NCBI GenBank assembly: GCA_031178585.1
Contig: JAPSIT010000033.1
Location: 1-16,216 of the forward strand
Source of the DNA: Arthrobacter sp.
GTDB taxonomy: Bacteria > Actinomycetota > Actinomycetes > Actinomycetales > Micrococcaceae
DNA: 16,216 nt
Direction: 5' to 3'
Shown piece after piece: positions 1 to 6,384 of this stretch (position 1 is the first letter of the stretch; every line of letters starts with the position of its first letter). Made by a program: the position numbers and the translations under genes. The notes under the pieces are model-generated. The model searched no databases. It saw only the letters and a list, made by a program, of their open reading frames with translations, and was not told where the DNA came from.

Positions 1-262
1 GAAGGCTGTCCCGGACCAGATCCGCCAGTTCATCCCGAACGAGTTCGCCTCCCTCGGCGCGGACGGCTTCGGCTTCTCCGACACCCGCGCCGCAGCCCGC
101 CGGTTCTTCAAAAACGACACCCACTCCGTCGTCGTGAAGACCCTGCAACTGCTCGCGCGTCGCGGTGAGGTTGATGCCCAGGCTCCGGCCCAGGCCATCG
201 AGAAATACCGTCTGCACAATGTCAATGCCGGGACCACCGGCAACGCTGGCGGCGAATCGTAA
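1..262 (+). CDS. aceE: Pyruvate dehydrogenase E1 component, C-terminal end (partial)
   Basis: The window opens inside this gene; 86 codons remain before TAA at 260-262. The tail reads from KAVPDQIRQFIPNEF through FGFSDTRAAARRFF to KTLQLLARRGEVD, which I recognise as the end of the homodimeric (AceE-type) E1 of actinobacteria. E1 is the thiamine-diphosphate enzyme that decarboxylates pyruvate and passes the acetyl group to E2, making acetyl-CoA in the cytoplasm. The catalytic and cofactor domains lie upstream and cannot be seen. The last ten or so residues are Gly/Ala/Thr-rich and look like an unstructured tail. A strong terminator follows 45 bp later, so transcription probably ends here. Acetyl-CoA is the carbon source of the fatty acid genes downstream, so the adjacency makes metabolic sense. 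Identity is fairly secure from the tail alone. Confidence 0.88.
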   Translation, partial: KAVPDQIRQFIPNEFASLGADGFGFSDTRAAARRFFKNDTHSVVVKTLQLLARRGEVDAQAPAQAIEKYRLHNVNAGTTGNAGGES

Positions 263-306
263 CCACGCCGGTTGTCGACAGGCTCGGTTTGACGAGCCAA
301 ACAGCA

Positions 307-340
307 ACGGCGGCCCTCACCGGAAGGTGGGGGCCGCCGT
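307..340 (+). terminator. Rho-independent terminator of aceE
   Basis: A 15-bp stem pairs 307-321 with 326-340 around a GGAA tetraloop, with only one G-T wobble. The following bases (CGTCGTTCTCCTGCTGT) are T-enriched but not a clean run. It lies 45 bp after the aceE stop and separates aceE from fasR. Confidence 0.85.
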
Positions 341-386
341 CGTCGTTCTCCTGCTGTGAGTCCGGTGTGATTCAGCACAACCTAAG

Positions 387-403
387 TTGTAGCCTTTGCA
401 CAA
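387..403 (+). promoter_or_regulatory. Candidate FasR operator upstream of fasR
   Basis: TTGTAGCCTTTGCACAA matches 13 of 17 positions of the palindrome found before fabD (1687-1703). A second overlapping inverted repeat, ACAAC-CTAA-GTTGT at 377-390, extends it to the left. TAGCCT at 390-395 fits the actinobacterial TANNNT -10 pattern, which would put the transcript start near 402. Shared motif: seen. Binding by the FasR-like protein and autoregulation: inferred. Confidence 0.5.
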
Positions 404-440
404 AATGGAGCTTGCAGGGCGCGCCCCGTATGCTCAATGC

Positions 441-1682
441 ATGCCCCAGCCAACGCCCGCCCCCGCAAAGCGTCCTCCGGCGTCCCGCCTGACACCGGAA
501 AAGACGGAGACCCTGAAGAAGCTCAGGGCAAGCGTTGGCCAGTTGTCCACCACCACCATGCGCGAGCTGGAAAAGTCACTGCCCTGGTACAGCAGGCTCA
601 GTTCCGACGAACGTTCGGCGCTGGGACTGGTGGCCCAAAACGGCATCGCCGCCTTTGTTACGTGGTATGAGCGTCCCAGCTCTCCGTCCTGGATTCTCAC
701 GGACGTTTTCGGCACCGCGCCGACGGAGCTCACCCGCTCAATCAGCCTCCAGAAGGCACTCCAGCTCATCCGGATCGTGGTGGAGGTGGTGGAGGACCAG
801 GTCCCGGTGATCGCCCCCGAAGCGGACCAGCCGTCGCTGCGCGAGGCCGTGCTCAGGTACTCACGTGAAGTGGCCTTTGCGGCCGCTGATGTCTACGCCC
901 GCGCCGCCGAGTCGCGGGGTTCATGGGACACCCGCCTCGAGGCCCTGATCGTGGACGCCATCCTGCGCGGCGAAAACACCGACGCACTGCGGTCCAGGAT
1001 CGCCGCCCTCGGCTGGAAAGCGCAGGAGCGGTTCACGGTGATGGTGGGAAATTCGCCGTCGGAACCCAGTGCCAGCTACGTGAGCGAGTTGCGGCGTATG
1101 GCAAGCCGGTATGCGGAGGACGCCCTCGTGGGAATCCAGGGCGACCGCCTCATCCTGATCCTCGGCGGTGTCCATGACCGCGAAACGGCGTACATGAAGC
1201 TCAGTGAGATGTTCGCGCCCGGGCCAGTGGTGTACGGCGCCGAGGCGAGTTCGTTGCTGGAGGCCAGCGGATCGGCGCAGTCCGCTTTCGCCGGCCTCAC
1301 CGCCGCGCGCGCTTGGCCCTCGGCCCCGCGCCCGGTCGCCGCCGATGATCTGCTGCCGGAGAGGGTGATCTCCGGGGACGACGCAGCCCGCAGGTCGCTC
1401 GTCAAAAACATCTACCGGCCTCTCCTCGCCGCCTCCAACGGGCTCGTGGAGACCCTTGGCACCTACCTGGAACTCGGGCATTCACTCGAGGCGACCGCGC
1501 GGGAACTCTTTGTCCACGCCAACACCGTCCGTTACCGGCTCAAGCGGGTTTGTGACGTGACCGGGTGGGATCCACTGCTCCCGAGGGAGGCCTTTGTGCT
1601 GCAGGCAGCCCTGGTGGTGGGGCGGCTCTCGACCCCGCCAAAGGCCCCCGTGGAGCGCCAGCCTGCGCGGAACCAGAACTGA
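441..1682 (+). CDS. fasR: PucR-family transcriptional regulator, FasR-like
   Basis: A 413-residue DNA-binding regulator. The C-terminal PucR-type helix-turn-helix (about residues 335-396) has the typical core ARELFVHANTVRYRLKRV. The middle part resembles the degenerate GGDEF-like domain of CdaR/PucR proteins, and the N-terminal 140 residues include a helical region rich in Leu and Val. In Streptomyces coelicolor a regulator of this type, FasR, sits beside fabD and is needed for transcription of fabD-fabH-acpP-fabF. The identical position here is the main reason for the name. The start is uncertain: ATG at 441 has no clear ribosome site, ATG at 405 would give a nearly leaderless message from the predicted -10 at 390-395, and TTG at 396 is less likely. 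The protein is free of membrane segments. The gene ends 4 bp before the second copy of the candidate operator, so it may control itself and the operon. Confidence 0.85.
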   Translation: MPQPTPAPAKRPPASRLTPEKTETLKKLRASVGQLSTTTMRELEKSLPWYSRLSSDERSALGLVAQNGIAAFVTWYERPSSPSWILTDVFGTAPTELTRSISLQKALQLIRIVVEVVEDQVPVIAPEADQPSLREAVLRYSREVAFAAADVYARAAESRGSWDTRLEALIVDAILRGENTDALRSRIAALGWKAQERFTVMVGNSPSEPSASYVSELRRMASRYAEDALVGIQGDRLILILGGVHDRETAYMKLSEMFAPGPVVYGAEASSLLEASGSAQSAFAGLTAARAWPSAPRPVAADDLLPERVISGDDAARRSLVKNIYRPLLAASNGLVETLGTYLELGHSLEATARELFVHANTVRYRLKRVCDVTGWDPLLPREAFVLQAALVVGRLSTPPKAPVERQPARNQN

Positions 1683-1686
1683 ACCG

Positions 1687-1703
1687 TTGTAGACTTCCTA
1701 CAA
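1687..1703 (+). promoter_or_regulatory. Candidate FasR operator of the fabD operon
   Basis: TTGTAG-ACTTC-CTACAA is a perfect 6-bp inverted repeat with a 5-bp spacer. It starts 4 bp after the fasR stop and 68 bp before the fabD start. TAGACT at 1690-1695, inside the motif, fits an actinobacterial -10. No good -35 is visible 16-18 bp upstream, as expected for an activator-dependent promoter. The related 17-mer upstream of fasR supports a shared regulator; which protein binds is inferred. Confidence 0.55.
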
Positions 1704-1770
1704 ACTGACCCAGTGAGCTTGGTGTACGCAAACACCCTTGGTTCACGCGGCAATTTGGAAAGCTGGATAC

Positions 1771-2700
1771 GTGCTTGCAATCGTCTGCCCTGGACAGGGC
1801 TCACAGACCCCCGGTTTTCTGGCCCCTTGGCTGGAACTGCCCTCCGTAGCGGGCCATCTGGCCTCCCTCAGCGAAATCGCAGGCATTGACCTTACTGCGC
1901 ACGGGACCACCTCGGATGAGGAGACCATCAAGGACACTGCCGTCGCGCAGCCCCTGATCGTCGCAGCCGGCCTGGTGGCCGCAAAGTCCCTGTTTGACGT
2001 CGAGCTCAACACGCTGCCGGTCATCCTTGCCGGGCACTCCGTGGGTGAGATCACGGCCTCGGCGCTGGCCGGCGTACTGACCGAAAAAGAAGCGATGACC
2101 TTCGTGCGGGAACGCGCCAACAGCATGGCCGCTGCCGCCGCTGTGACTCCCACCGGCATGAGCGCTGTCGTCGGCGGCGACCCCGCCGAAGTACTGGCAG
2201 CCATCGAGGCGGCAGGCGCCACCCCCGCGAACGTCAACGGCGCAGGCCAGACCGTCGCCGCCGGGACCTTCGAACAGCTCAAGGCCCTCGCGGAGAACCC
2301 GCCGGCAAAAGCCCGCGTCATTCCGCTGAAGGTTGCCGGAGCGTTTCACACCTCGCACATGGCGCCCGCCGTAAGCGCCCTGGAGGCCCTCCGCCCCGAG
2401 CTTCAGCCACAGGCCCCTGCCGTTCCGCTGCTGTCCAACTTCGATGGCAAGGAAGTCACGGACGGAGCAGCAGCGGTGGACAGCCTGATCGCCCAGGTTT
2501 CCCGTCCCGTCCGGTGGGACCTCTGCATGGAAACCCTTCTTCAGCGCGGCGTTACCGGCGTCATCGAACTGGCTCCGGCCGGCACCCTGGCAGGCCTGGC
2601 GAAGCGCGGCATGCCCGGCGTCAAGACCGTGGCCGTCAAGACCCCCGATGACCTGTCAGCAGCCCTTGCACTTTTCGCAGAACTGGAGGGACAGGCATGA
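1771..2700 (+). CDS. fabD: Malonyl-CoA:ACP transacylase
   Basis: FabD moves malonate from malonyl-CoA to the acyl carrier protein, giving the extender unit of type II fatty acid synthesis. The 309-residue product has the usual length. It begins with the oxyanion-loop motif CPGQGSQTPG (residues 6-15), carries the nucleophile elbow GHSVGE with Ser90, the malonate-binding Arg115 in RERANSM, and the catalytic His193 in AGAFHTSHM. All three key residues match the family. I chose GTG at 1771 because GGAAAG at 1757-1762 is well placed and the protein then starts just before the first beta strand; an upstream TTG at 1738 would add 11 unconserved residues. The stop codon overlaps the fabH start (ATGA at 2697-2700), so translation of the two is probably coupled. 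It is the first gene of the fatty acid operon. Confidence 0.95.
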   Translation: MLAIVCPGQGSQTPGFLAPWLELPSVAGHLASLSEIAGIDLTAHGTTSDEETIKDTAVAQPLIVAAGLVAAKSLFDVELNTLPVILAGHSVGEITASALAGVLTEKEAMTFVRERANSMAAAAAVTPTGMSAVVGGDPAEVLAAIEAAGATPANVNGAGQTVAAGTFEQLKALAENPPAKARVIPLKVAGAFHTSHMAPAVSALEALRPELQPQAPAVPLLSNFDGKEVTDGAAAVDSLIAQVSRPVRWDLCMETLLQRGVTGVIELAPAGTLAGLAKRGMPGVKTVAVKTPDDLSAALALFAELEGQA

Positions 2701-3785
2701 GCACTCCCACGCTGAAACAGGCGCCGGTCAACGAGCACACCCGCATTCTGGGCCTCGGCGCATACCGCCCGGACGTCGTGGTCACCAACGAGGACGTCTG
2801 CCAGTGGATCGATTCCTCCGATGAGTGGATCCGGCAGCGCACCGGCATCATTACCCGCCACCGGGCCCCGGCCGATGTCAGCGTCATCGACATGGCTGAG
2901 GGCGCCTCCCGCGAGGCCCTGGCCAAGGCAGGCATCGAAGCTTCGCAGCTGGGAGCCGTCATCGTCTCCACGGTGACCCACCCCTACGCCACACCGTCGG
3001 CGGCAGCCAGCCTTGCCGACCGGCTCGGCGCGACGCCGGCCCCGGCGTTCGACATCTCCGCCGCATGTGCCGGGTACTGCTACGGCATCGCCCAGGGCGA
3101 TGCACTTGTCCGCTCCGGTGCTGCCCAGTACGTGCTGGTGGTCGGCGCCGAGAAGCTTTCCGACGTCATCGACAACACGGAACGCACCATCTCATTCCTC
3201 CTCGGTGACGGTGCCGGCGCTGTCATCATCGGCCCGTCCGAGGCACCGGGCATTGGCCCCTCCGTCTGGGGATCCGATGGCAGCAAGTGGGATGCGATTG
3301 GCATGACCCACTCCCTGGTTGATGTGCGCGACTTCTCTGCCGCGCGTTCAGGTGCGCTGGCCCATGCCGGATCGTCACACGGAGGTGCGCTCACGTCGGA
3401 AGAAACCGCCGTCGCGGAAGCCGCCATCTGGCCCACCCTGCGCCAGGACGGCCAGACCGTCTTCCGCTGGGCGGTCTGGGAAATGGCGAAGGTTGCCCAG
3501 CAGGCGCTGGACGCCGCCGGCATCCAGGCCGAGGACCTTGTGGCTTTCATCCCGCACCAGGCCAACATGCGCATCATCGATGAGATGGTCAAAAAGCTAA
3601 AGCTGCCCGAAACCGTTACAGTGGCCCGGGACATCGCAGACGCCGGCAACACGTCGGCTGCGTCCATCCCGCTGGCCACCCACCGGCTGCTGCAGGAGCA
3701 CCCGCAGCTCAGCGGCGGCCTGGCGCTCCAGATCGGCTTCGGCGCCGGTCTGGTTTTCGGCGCACAGGTTGTTGTCCTTCCGTAG
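2697..3785 (+). CDS. fabH: Beta-ketoacyl-ACP synthase III
   Basis: FabH starts each fatty acid chain by condensing an acyl-CoA primer with malonyl-ACP; in actinobacteria the primers are usually branched, which yields iso and anteiso acids. The thiolase-fold protein of 362 residues has the complete triad: Cys124 in ISAACAGYCYGI, His287 in PHQANMRI and Asn318 in DAGNTSAAS. The start ATG overlaps the fabD stop, and GGAGGGA lies just upstream. Compared with the roughly 317-residue E. coli enzyme, the excess is a short N-terminal extension and an insertion near residues 207-245, rich in Ala, Ser, Gly and His, between the DGS motif and the FRWAVWEMA helix. Primer choice cannot be read from sequence with certainty. 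The next gene, acpP, is 81 bp downstream behind two hairpins. Confidence 0.96.
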   Translation: MSTPTLKQAPVNEHTRILGLGAYRPDVVVTNEDVCQWIDSSDEWIRQRTGIITRHRAPADVSVIDMAEGASREALAKAGIEASQLGAVIVSTVTHPYATPSAAASLADRLGATPAPAFDISAACAGYCYGIAQGDALVRSGAAQYVLVVGAEKLSDVIDNTERTISFLLGDGAGAVIIGPSEAPGIGPSVWGSDGSKWDAIGMTHSLVDVRDFSAARSGALAHAGSSHGGALTSEETAVAEAAIWPTLRQDGQTVFRWAVWEMAKVAQQALDAAGIQAEDLVAFIPHQANMRIIDEMVKKLKLPETVTVARDIADAGNTSAASIPLATHRLLQEHPQLSGGLALQIGFGAGLVFGAQVVVLP

Positions 3786-3798
3786 GAAATCACCACAT

Positions 3799-3818
3799 CA
3801 AACCGCAACCGCGGTTTG
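3799..3818 (+). other. First intercistronic hairpin, fabH-acpP
   Basis: CAAACCGC (3799-3806) and GCGGTTTG (3811-3818) form a perfect 8-bp stem with an AACC loop, 14 bp after the fabH stop. No T-run follows, so it is more likely an mRNA-processing or stability element than a full terminator. Confidence 0.6.
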
Positions 3819-3826
3819 CCCCGTTT

Positions 3827-3843
3827 CCGGCAGCCCCTGCCGG
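3827..3843 (+). other. Second intercistronic hairpin, fabH-acpP
   Basis: CCGGCAG (3827-3833) and CTGCCGG (3837-3843) form a perfect 7-bp stem with a CCC loop, 8 bp after the first hairpin. It ends about 10 bp before the acpP ribosome site AAAAGGAG (3853-3860), so it could shield the 5' end of an acpP message without blocking translation. Confidence 0.6.
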
Positions 3844-3866
3844 CAATACAAGAAAAGGAGCCACCA

Positions 3867-4112
3867 ATGGCTAGCAACGAAGAGATCCTGGCCGGACTGG
3901 CTGAAATCGTCAACGAAGAGACGGGACTGGCCCCCGAAGCTGTCGAGCTGGACAAGTCCTTCACGGAGGACCTGGACATCGACTCCATCTCCATGATGAC
4001 CATCGTGGTCAACGCTGAAGAGAAGTTCGGCGTGCGCATCCCCGACGAAGAGGTCAAGAACCTCAAGACCGTCGGCGACGCCGTGGACTTCATCTCCAGC
4101 GCCCAGGCTTAA
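3867..4112 (+). CDS. acpP: Acyl carrier protein
   Basis: This 81-residue acidic protein carries the growing acyl chain on a 4'-phosphopantetheine arm and is the shared partner of FabD, FabH and FabF in the cytoplasm. The attachment site is Ser40 in the motif DIDSIS, a DSI variant of the more common DSL. The four-helix layout is recognisable: helix I about 4-18, the long loop to Asp39, helix II from Ser40 to about 54, and the C-terminal helix from about 67. The ATG at 3867 follows a strong ribosome site, AAAAGGAG, with a 6-bp gap. Hairpins lie on both sides of the gene (3799-3843 and 4121-4183), so its message may be cut out and kept at higher level than the enzymes, fitting the large excess of ACP that cells need. 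Confidence 0.97.
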   Translation: MASNEEILAGLAEIVNEETGLAPEAVELDKSFTEDLDIDSISMMTIVVNAEEKFGVRIPDEEVKNLKTVGDAVDFISSAQA

Positions 4113-4120
4113 GCAGGATC

Positions 4121-4137
4121 CAGCCGCACAGCGGCTG
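4121..4137 (+). other. Small hairpin after acpP
   Basis: CAGCCGC (4121-4127) and GCGGCTG (4131-4137) form a perfect 7-bp stem with an ACA loop, 8 bp after the acpP stop. With the larger stem that follows, it gives acpP a protected 3' end. Confidence 0.6.
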
Positions 4138-4141
4138 AAAC

Positions 4142-4183
4142 CGGCTGGCCGGCCCGCAGTTCGCTGCCCGGGCCGGCCAGCCG
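4142..4183 (+). terminator. Strong hairpin between acpP and fabF (likely partial terminator)
   Basis: A 15-bp uninterrupted GC-rich stem pairs 4142-4156 with 4169-4183. Inside it a two-base bulge leads to CAG-TTCG-CTG, a stable UUCG tetraloop. The next T-run (TTTT at 4200) is 16 bp away, so termination is probably incomplete and some transcription reaches fabF. It could equally act as a barrier to 3' exonucleases. Confidence 0.65.
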
Positions 4184-4302
4184 ATGCATCACCAGAGACT
4201 TTTCTCACCACAGACTTTTCGCAGACCCCTCGCACGCCGCCGATGCAGGCCCTAAGGCCCGACAGCACGGGACAGGCAGGTGCACCGACAGAGAGTGATC
4301 CC

Positions 4303-5538
4303 ATGACACGCAAAGTAGTCATTACCGGTCTGGGTGCCACCACGCCCATCGGCGGCGACGTACCCACAATGTGGAATAACGCGCTGAAGGGGGTTTCCGG
4401 CGCACGGACGCTGGAGGATGACTGGGTCGGCAAGTACGAGCTCCCGGTCCACTTCGCCGCACGTTGCTCGACGCCGGCCCTCGACGTTTTGAGCCGTGTT
4501 GAAGCCAAGCGCATGGACCCCTCCACGCAGTTCGGTGTTATTGCCGCCCGTGAAGCGTGGGCTGACGCGGGCATCACGGAATTTGACCATGACCGCTTCG
4601 CGGTGGCCTTCGCCACCGGCATCGGCGGTGTCTGGACCCTGCTCGACGCCTGGGACACGCTGAAGGAGAAGGGCCCCCGCCGGGTCCTGCCGATGACGGT
4701 CCCCATGCTCATGCCCAACGGCGTTGCCGCTGCAGTCAGCCTGGACCTTGGTGCCCGGGCCGGTGCCCACACCCCGGTCTCCGCCTGCGCCTCCGGCACC
4801 GAGGCCCTGCACCTCGGTCTCGACCTGATCCGTTCGGGCAAGGCCGACATTGTCATGTGCGGTGGCGCGGAAGCTGCCATCCACCCGATGCCGCTGGCGG
4901 CCTTCGCGTCCATGCAGGCCCTCTCCCGGCGCAACGACGAGCCCGAACGCGCATCCCGGCCCTATGACATGGACCGCGACGGCTTCGTCATGGGTGAAGG
5001 CGCGGGCGCCCTCGTCCTCGAGGCGGAGGAACACGCACTGGCACGCGGCGCCCGGATCTACGGCGAACTGGCCGGCACCTCGGTGACGTCCGACTCGTAT
5101 CACATCACCGCTCCGGATCCGCAGGGACTCGGCGCCACCCGTGCACTCAAGGCCGCGATGTTCGACGGCCGCATCCAGGCCGAGGACGTTGTCCACGTGA
5201 ATGCCCACGCCACGTCGACTCCCGTGGGTGACAAGCCGGAGTACACAGCTCTGAAGGCCGCGCTGGGTGCTCAGGTTGATAACGTGGCGGTCTCCGCAAC
5301 CAAGTCGCAGATGGGCCACCTGCTGGGCGCGTCCGGTGCGGTTGAAGCCGTCCTCACCGTGCTGGCCGTCCACGAGCGCAAGGCGCCTCTGACCATCAAC
5401 CTGGAAAACCAGGATCCGGAGATCCCGCTCGACGTCGTCACCTCCGAGCGCGTCCTGCCCGCCGGAGACATTGTGGCACTAAGCAACTCCTTCGGCTTTG
5501 GCGGCCACAACGCTGTCATTGCTGTACGAAGCGTGTGA
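4303..5538 (+). CDS. fabF: Beta-ketoacyl-ACP synthase II
   Basis: FabF elongates acyl-ACP by decarboxylative condensation with malonyl-ACP. The 411-residue product has the normal length and the full KAS I/II active site: Cys162 in VSACASGTEAL, His302 in NAHATSTPVGD, Lys334 in SATKSQMGH and His339. The glycine-rich end SNSFGFGGHNA is also present. NAHAT replaces the more usual NAHGT. The Cys-His-His triad marks an elongating synthase rather than FabH. I chose ATG at 4303 with GAGAG at 4291-4295 as ribosome site; an in-frame extension further upstream has no conserved residues. It lies 190 bp after acpP behind a strong hairpin, so it may be expressed at lower level than acpP or have its own weak promoter. 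No fabG, fabZ or fabI is present in the window. Confidence 0.95.
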   Translation: MTRKVVITGLGATTPIGGDVPTMWNNALKGVSGARTLEDDWVGKYELPVHFAARCSTPALDVLSRVEAKRMDPSTQFGVIAAREAWADAGITEFDHDRFAVAFATGIGGVWTLLDAWDTLKEKGPRRVLPMTVPMLMPNGVAAAVSLDLGARAGAHTPVSACASGTEALHLGLDLIRSGKADIVMCGGAEAAIHPMPLAAFASMQALSRRNDEPERASRPYDMDRDGFVMGEGAGALVLEAEEHALARGARIYGELAGTSVTSDSYHITAPDPQGLGATRALKAAMFDGRIQAEDVVHVNAHATSTPVGDKPEYTALKAALGAQVDNVAVSATKSQMGHLLGASGAVEAVLTVLAVHERKAPLTINLENQDPEIPLDVVTSERVLPAGDIVALSNSFGFGGHNAVIAVRSV

Positions 5539-5571
5539 TCACTGACTGAACCAGCAGTTGGCTGAAGTGCC

Positions 5572-5603
5572 AAGAAGCCCCCGCCGGATGGCGGGGGCTT
5601 CTT
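5572..5603. terminator. Bidirectional terminator between fabF and DUF3145 gene
   Basis: A perfect 14-bp stem pairs 5572-5585 with 5590-5603 around GGAT. The stem starts with A-T pairs, so a short T-stretch (CTTCTT or its mirror) follows the GC core in both directions. It lies 34 bp after the fabF stop and 42 bp past the stop of the convergent gene, serving both. Confidence 0.9.
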
Positions 5604-5644
5604 GCGTTGCTATGGGGAAGGGGCGTCCTAGCCCGCTTGGTGGC

Positions 5645-6148
5645 TTAGCCCACCTGGTGCAGCCAGCGCACGGGAGCGCCCTCTGCCGCATGGCGGAACG
5701 GCTCCAGTTCCTCATCCCATGCCTCACCGAGGGCAAGCGACAGCTCGTGGTAGACGGCGGAGGGATCCCCGGCGCCGGACTCGTAGGCGTACCGGATCCG
5801 GTCCTCAGACACCATGATGTTGCCGTGCACATCCGTCACCGCATGGAAAATTCCCAGTTCGGGCGTGTGCGACCAGCGGCCGCCATCTACACCCTGGCTG
5901 GGTTCCTCGGTTACCTCAAAGCGCAGATGCGCCCAGCCCCGAAGGGCAGACGCCAGCTGCGCACCGGTGCCCTGAGGGCCGGTCCAGGACAGTTCCGAAC
6001 GGAACATCCCGGGCGCGGCCGGTTGAGGGGTCCACTCAAGATCTGTCCGCTTGTCCACGACAGATCCGATGGCCCACTCGACGTGGGGGCACAGCGCAGT
6101 CGGCGCCGAGTGAACAAACAACACACCGCGGGTCATTGCAACAGACAT
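5645..6148 (-). CDS. DUF3145 family protein
   Basis: A 167-residue protein of unknown function that I recognise as the actinobacterial DUF3145 family. It begins MSVAMTRGVLFVHSAPTALCPHVEWAIGSV and contains the segments ELSWTGPQGTGAQLASAL, WAHLRFEVTEEPS and FHAVTDVHGNIMVSEDRIR. It has no signal peptide or membrane segment, so it is probably cytoplasmic. I chose ATG at 6148 because GGAGG stands 5 bp upstream; the upstream in-frame starts would lie inside or before that ribosome site. In many actinobacteria, Streptomyces included, this family sits directly after the fabD-fabH-acpP-fabF operon; here it is convergent with fabF. The linkage hints at a role around lipid synthesis, but nothing in the sequence shows an activity. 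It has its own likely promoter (6245-6272). Confidence 0.85.
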   Translation of the reverse strand: MSVAMTRGVLFVHSAPTALCPHVEWAIGSVVDKRTDLEWTPQPAAPGMFRSELSWTGPQGTGAQLASALRGWAHLRFEVTEEPSQGVDGGRWSHTPELGIFHAVTDVHGNIMVSEDRIRYAYESGAGDPSAVYHELSLALGEAWDEELEPFRHAAEGAPVRWLHQVG

Positions 6149-6244
6149 TCCATCCTCCATAGCTGTAGGTACGTCTTCCCCAACGACCTGCATGGATGGA
6201 TCTCTGGTGCTCCGGGCGCCGCGTGGTGCCGGCTATTCCTGCCA

Positions 6245-6272
6245 ATTTATGAAACTGTTACCGGGCTTGCAA
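6245..6272 (-). promoter_or_regulatory. Candidate promoter of the DUF3145 gene
   Basis: On the minus strand TTGCAA (6267-6272) and ATAAAT (6245-6250) are spaced by 16 bp, about 97 bp before the start codon. The -35 lies in a perfect 10-bp palindrome, GCTTGCAAGC (6265-6274). The gap of 236 bp from xerC supports an independent promoter. Nothing else is evident in this gap apart from the xerC hairpin. Confidence 0.4.
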
Positions 6273-6359
6273 GCTGGCCAAAGGCTTAAAGCACAACTTG
6301 AAACTTGCCGGACTTGGCTCTTATTGTGCCGTACCCCGCCTAATTACGCCAGTGGGATT

Positions 6360-6382
6360 CGGCGCGCCGTGAAGGCGCGCCG
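6360..6382 (-). terminator. Hairpin after xerC
   Basis: A perfect 9-bp stem built from two copies of GGCGCGCC (6361-6368 and 6374-6381) plus a flanking C-G pair, with a 5-bp loop, starts 2 bp after the xerC stop. No T-run follows on the minus strand, so it may be a weak terminator or a 3' protecting structure. Confidence 0.5.
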
Positions 6383-6384
6383 CG

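Noticed and set aside
1738..1770. Upstream TTG start for fabD
   Set aside because: It adds 11 residues not expected in the family and has no suitable ribosome site, whereas GTG at 1771 has GGAAAG at a good distance.
3080..4934. Long minus-strand reading frames opposite fabH, acpP and fabF
   Set aside because: They lie exactly antisense to well-identified genes, have compositions of frame-shadow type (Ser/Arg/Pro-rich) and no recognisable domain; common in high-GC DNA.
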